Source: JAWKTM01 sp041399085 (GTDB lineage: Bacteria > Planctomycetota > Planctomycetia > Pirellulales > Pirellulaceae). Taken from it: a stretch of 7,517 nt of DNA. A model generated the notes under the pieces. The model was given only the letters and a program-made list of their open reading frames with translations. It searched no databases and had not been told where the DNA came from. The position numbers were made by a program, and so were the translations under genes. The DNA is taken from assembly GCA_041399085.1 (NCBI GenBank), contig JAWKTM010000131.1:1-7517 (forward strand). Reading direction: 5' to 3'. Of this stretch, positions 5,187-7,517 are shown one piece after another (position 1 is the first letter of the stretch; each line of letters begins with the position of its first letter).

Positions 5187-6602
5187 TCTTTTGCCGGTGG
5201 TGGGGCCGAAGGTTTGCCAGGCGATGGCGTAATCGAGCATTCTTCGGATGCCGATCCAAACCGGTTGCGGGCCGGGCGGGCGCTCGGTGTTGCGGTTGTT
5301 ATAGCCGCCCAGATGCGTCAGCAGTTTCATCATTTTGGCGAGCGTTGGCGGCTTTTTGGGCAGGGGCTGTTTTGTCGTCACGCACCAGAGCGGCTTCCAT
5401 TCATGATCTGCAAAGAACAGAGTGCATGGCTGATTGGGTACGGTTCGATTTTGCAGCGTCAGATGCAGCACGCGCCAGGCAATGATGTTGTAAAACGCCA
5501 GGCAATTCTGCAGGCGAGCCCGCGTGTTCAATTGAAGTTCCTCCACCCGACAACCGGTTTTCAGCATGCGAAACCAGACTTCGATCATCCAGCGGACAAT
5601 ATAGTAATCAATGACCCGCAGCACATCGTCAACGGTATCGATCGGTAGTGTTGTCATCAACATCCACATCACGTCCGTACCGTCGTCGGGGCCGTTCACT
5701 TCCTGAACCAGTACCATGTTGTGTGTGATGATCGGCTCGTTGCTCCGGTGATTGGGTGGTTTTACCTGCACTTCCATGGCGCGGATTTCCAGCGTCGCCA
5801 AGCGGGCAGTTCGTACCGGCGTTTCGTGCAGTTCAATCTGGTGTCGCGTACGCAGCGGCGAGGCCTTGATCTGATCAAATACCTTGTGCCAGGTGCGACG
5901 ACTAACCTCTCGATTACGCTCGGGAGTGCTGCGATCTTCATGCGCTCGGATCACATAGTCCGCTCGCGTTGAACCCTCCTCAGCGGCCTGTTGGGCTTCC
6001 ATAAAAATGTCATAAATGTCGGCTTCACTGTCGGCCAGGCTGACGACCTGTGTGTCGGGACATTCCGCCGACAATTGGCAGGCGTTGCGGTAGCCTTCCA
6101 GCCAGCGAATACTTTCCTTGTCTTCGATGGGCGCGTGGGTTCTGCGTCTGCGTTTTTCGTTTTTGTCTTCCTCAAGCGATTCAGCGGTGCGGTCGAAATT
6201 CCTGGTGCCGACAACACCCAAGGGCACGCGATCGGGTGTTAACGCCAGTTCCGCATGATGATAGAAACCGAACTGATCCGTGGTATTCAAACAACGGGCA
6301 TCTGCTGGCGGATGAGCCGAATAGTTGAGGATTGTCGTGTCCTGGGCAATCAGAACTACTGACTCGGCCCGCATGCGTTCAGTCGTTGCACGACGATGAG
6401 GCGCGAGAATCTTCTCCGGTGTGACATTCTGGTTGTCCAACAGTCGATAAGCGCCCAGGGTGTCGGCCCAACCCTCGACCGCGCCATTCACGCTCGCCTG
6501 AGGATCCTTAGATAAGGCCTCAATCACTTTCACACTCCTGGCATTCAAACGTCGGTCGCCCAAATCCAATCCCTGTAATTCCTGAGCAATCCCTGTCTCC
6601 AT
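5178..6602 (-). CDS. IS4-family (IS50-like) DDE transposase
   Basis: This intact 474-aa protein is almost the length of Tn5 transposase (476). Residues 1-75 are the Tn5-type N-terminal DNA-binding region (LGDRRLNARSVKVIEAL, NGAVEGWADTLGAYRLLDN, APHRRAT). The RNase H-like catalytic core shows D88 in IAQDTT, D191 in SLADSEADIYD, and E341 in the IS4 signature Y334-x2-R337-x3-E341-x6-K348. The C-terminal part has the LGGYNNR...PGPQPVWIG segment typical of this group. The protein should cut and paste the element by recognising its 16-bp ends. I chose ATG 6602 because GGAGGAGG ends 8 nt upstream; an in-frame TTG at 6620 overlaps that site and is less likely. No frameshift or stop is present, so it is probably functional. 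Confidence 0.95.
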   Translation of the reverse strand: METGIAQELQGLDLGDRRLNARSVKVIEALSKDPQASVNGAVEGWADTLGAYRLLDNQNVTPEKILAPHRRATTERMRAESVVLIAQDTTILNYSAHPPADARCLNTTDQFGFYHHAELALTPDRVPLGVVGTRNFDRTAESLEEDKNEKRRRRTHAPIEDKESIRWLEGYRNACQLSAECPDTQVVSLADSEADIYDIFMEAQQAAEEGSTRADYVIRAHEDRSTPERNREVSRRTWHKVFDQIKASPLRTRHQIELHETPVRTARLATLEIRAMEVQVKPPNHRSNEPIITHNMVLVQEVNGPDDGTDVMWMLMTTLPIDTVDDVLRVIDYYIVRWMIEVWFRMLKTGCRVEELQLNTRARLQNCLAFYNIIAWRVLHLTLQNRTVPNQPCTLFFADHEWKPLWCVTTKQPLPKKPPTLAKMMKLLTHLGGYNNRNTERPPGPQPVWIGIRRMLDYAIAWQTFGPTTGKRYV

Positions 6603-6610
6603 TCCGTACG

Positions 6611-6618
6611 CCTCCTCC
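6611..6618 (-). promoter_or_regulatory. strong Shine-Dalgarno for the transposase
   Basis: GGAGGAGG on the minus strand lies 8 nt before ATG 6602 and decides the start. Confidence 0.7.
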
Positions 6619-6623
6619 AAAAC

Positions 6624-6642
6624 TGGCAGTCAAAAACTGCCA
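6624..6642 (-). promoter_or_regulatory. leader hairpin just 5' of the transposase ribosome site
   Basis: TGGCAGT and ACTGCCA are perfect 7-bp arms around a 5-nt loop, ending 5 nt before the GGAGGAGG. In IS10 and IS50, leader structures limit translation of read-through transcripts. This stem-loop is placed for a similar role, but it does not itself cover the ribosome site. I found no convincing promoter hexamers in 6643-6692. Confidence 0.4.
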
Positions 6643-6692
6643 ATTAATTTGGCGCAAATCTCGTGCCAGATTTAACGAAAAACAGAGATGGT

Positions 6693-6708
6693 TATGTATA
6701 AACAACAG
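6693..6708 (-). repeat. IS right terminal inverted repeat
   Basis: Exact reverse complement of 5171-5186, on the side of the transposase start. Confidence 0.9.
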
Positions 6709-6717
6709 CGCTGCGCC
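6709..6717. repeat. right copy of the IS target-site duplication
   Basis: CGCTGCGCC, 8 of 9 bases shared with 5162-5170. The mismatch is at the base next to the IS in the left copy. Confidence 0.65.
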
Positions 6718-6718
6718 T

Positions 6719-6732
6719 TGGGCGTGCCACCC
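6719..6732 (-). repeat. inverted copy of the GGGTGGCACGCCCA repeat
   Basis: Exact reverse complement of 5070-5083. Its TGGGCGTG part pairs with CACGCCCA at 5153-5160 across the IS. Confidence 0.75.
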
Positions 6733-6770
6733 AGCCGTGAACATCGCGTGGCTTCGTTCTCCCGGGGTGC

Positions 6771-6812
6771 GAGTACGAGTATGAGTACCGCTTCGCTGAG
6801 TACGAGTACGAG
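6771..6812. repeat. GAGTAC hexamer repeats in two blocks
   Basis: Block one (6771-6788) is three hexamers, GAGTAC-GAGTAT-GAGTAC. Block two (6798-6812) is GAGTAC-GAGTAC-GAG. They are separated by CGCTTCGCT (6789-6797), which recurs at 6861-6869. The stretch lies in the gene-free spacer 6709-6949; a minus-strand frame across it reads as repeat-derived Thr/Arg-rich sequence, not a gene. Confidence 0.8.
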
Positions 6813-6853
6813 ATAAGAGTTGCGTTGGTCGTCTACTCGTCGTCTTGCGGTTG

Positions 6854-6876
6854 GGGGGCTCGCTTCGCTCGCCCCC
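6854..6876. repeat. REP-like stem-loop GGGGGC-11-GCCCCC
   Basis: GGGGGC (6854-6859) pairs with GCCCCC (6871-6876) around TCGCTTCGCTC. Read on the minus strand the region encodes the GGERSEPP string that often appears when such repeats are translated. It lies 73 bp upstream of the isochorismatase-like gene. No T-tract follows, so it is annotated as a repeat and not as a terminator. Confidence 0.5.
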
Positions 6877-6949
6877 AGGCACGCTGGCCTGCCCTGAGTC
6901 ATCGGCCGTGTGGCTGTTCGCCATCGGTCGCTTCGCATATCCTGCGGCC

Positions 6950-7517
6950 ATGAACGAAACACGACGCCTCGCCCGTAGCCCGCAACTGATGTCGCGCGAC
7001 GACTCCGCGCTGTTGGTTGTGGATGTGCAAGAGAAACTGATTCCGCTAATCCCCGGTCACGAGCGGCTGGTGTGGAACATCCGGCGGCTGATCGACGGGG
7101 CCGCCGTGTTGGGCGTGGCCGTGGCTGGCACCGAGCAGTATCCGCGCGGCTTGGGGCATACGATCGCCGAGCTGCGGGATCGGCTGGGCGAATTGCCCGA
7201 GAAGCTGCTGTTTAGCTGCGGCGGCTGTCCCGAGCTGTTCGAGCGTTGGCGGGACGCGGGCATCTACAAGATTCTGTTGTGCGGGATCGAGTCGCACGTG
7301 TGCGTGCAGCAAACGGCCTTCGATCTGTTGGGCGAAGGGTTTCAGGTCTATCTGGCGGTGGACGCCGTGGGAGCTCGGTTCTCGATCGATCACCAGACGG
7401 CGCTGCGGCGAATGGAAACCGCCGGAGCGTCGCTCACCACGACCGAGTCGGCATTGTTCGAATGGTGCGAAGCCGCCGGCACGCCAGAGTTCAAGCAGAT
7501 CAGCGCTTTGGTCCGCG
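6950..7517 (+). CDS. isochorismatase-like cysteine hydrolase (3' end cut by window)
   Basis: The 189 readable residues cover almost a full isochorismatase-family domain (commonly about 180-200 aa). The triad is visible: D25 in LLVVDVQEKL, K85 in LPEKLLFSC, and the nucleophile C118 in CGIESHVCVQQTA. The segment AGTEQYPRGLG (59-69) is typical of the ISOC1/YcaC-like branch. Family members hydrolyse amide, imide or vinyl-ether bonds, including nicotinamidase-type reactions, but the substrate cannot be read from sequence. No signal peptide is seen, so it is cytoplasmic. The ATG at 6950 gives a normal family N-terminus, and M14 is a possible alternative; neither has a strong ribosome site. The stop codon lies beyond the window. 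Its upstream region is repeat-rich spacer next to the IS, so its promoter may be affected by that insertion. Confidence 0.9.
   Translation, partial: MNETRRLARSPQLMSRDDSALLVVDVQEKLIPLIPGHERLVWNIRRLIDGAAVLGVAVAGTEQYPRGLGHTIAELRDRLGELPEKLLFSCGGCPELFERWRDAGIYKILLCGIESHVCVQQTAFDLLGEGFQVYLAVDAVGARFSIDHQTALRRMETAGASLTTTESALFEWCEAAGTPEFKQISALVR

Larger units (their letters stand above)
5171..6708 (-). mobile_element. complete IS4-family, IS50-like insertion sequence
   Basis: The element is about 1538 bp, close to the 1534 bp of IS50. It is bounded by perfect 16-bp inverted repeats, CTGTTGTTTATACATA at 5171-5186 and its reverse complement at 6693-6708. The ends resemble the Tn5 mosaic end in the CTGT and TTATACA blocks, 12 of 16 positions by eye. 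It carries one intact transposase gene and is flanked by a probable 9-bp duplication. GC is lower than in the host genes: one sampled 60-base line (5401-5460) has 30 G+C, against 37 in a DUF6807 gene line (4621-4680). Intact ends, gene and duplication indicate a recent, possibly still active, insertion. No passenger gene is present. Confidence 0.9.

Noticed and set aside
4955..5648. Plus-strand frames crossing the spacer and the IS left end
   Set aside because: They combine repeat sequence with antisense transposase sequence, and are Arg/Ala-rich with no domain.
6520..6962. Minus-strand frames between the IS and the isochorismatase-like gene
   Set aside because: They translate repeat sequence (GGERSEPP, Thr/Arg runs) and the IS end; this is a common false gene in repeat-rich intergenic DNA.

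Overview
The window looks like chromosomal DNA of a Planctomycetes bacterium (Pirellulales-like). The evidence is the high GC content, a secreted DUF6807/PmoA-family protein, an NlpC/P60-like protein of a type I associate with planctomycetes, an Rcp1-type single-domain response regulator, and gene-free stretches packed with short palindromic, REP-like repeats. This assignment rests on protein character and repeat style, not on a marker gene.

Layout. Positions 1-279 (+) hold the C-terminal end of an unrecognised gene. It converges on a 370-aa protein (333-1445, -) with an NlpC/P60-like C-terminal cysteine-peptidase domain. A 196-bp divergent region follows, then a probable two-gene + strand unit: a lipoprotein with an OB-fold-like domain and a C-terminal domain resembling the EndoU/BECR ribonuclease fold (1642-2529), and 11 bp later a small protein with four CxxC pairs (2541-2810). 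Next are a stand-alone receiver-domain response regulator (2976-3440), a repeat cluster with a 26-bp-arm palindrome and a 20-bp tandem repeat (3448-3600), and a secreted DUF6807/PmoA-family protein (3663-4934). After a repeat-rich spacer comes a complete IS4-family, IS50-like insertion sequence (about 5171-6708) with an intact 474-aa transposase, 16-bp perfect terminal inverted repeats and a probable 9-bp target duplication. A second repeat-rich spacer leads to an isochorismatase-like cysteine hydrolase (6950 to the right edge, almost complete).

The genes do not form one pathway. The only likely operon is the lipoprotein plus the four-CxxC protein. The most notable points are: (1) the insertion sequence sits in the loop of what was an 8-bp stem REP-like hairpin, which can be rebuilt by joining the two flanks; (2) the OB-fold plus RNase-like lipoprotein is an unusual domain pairing; (3) the palindrome at 3488-3552 appears to have spawned a tandem array from one end of its arm. 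I found no CRISPR array, tRNA, rRNA or obvious multi-gene defence system.
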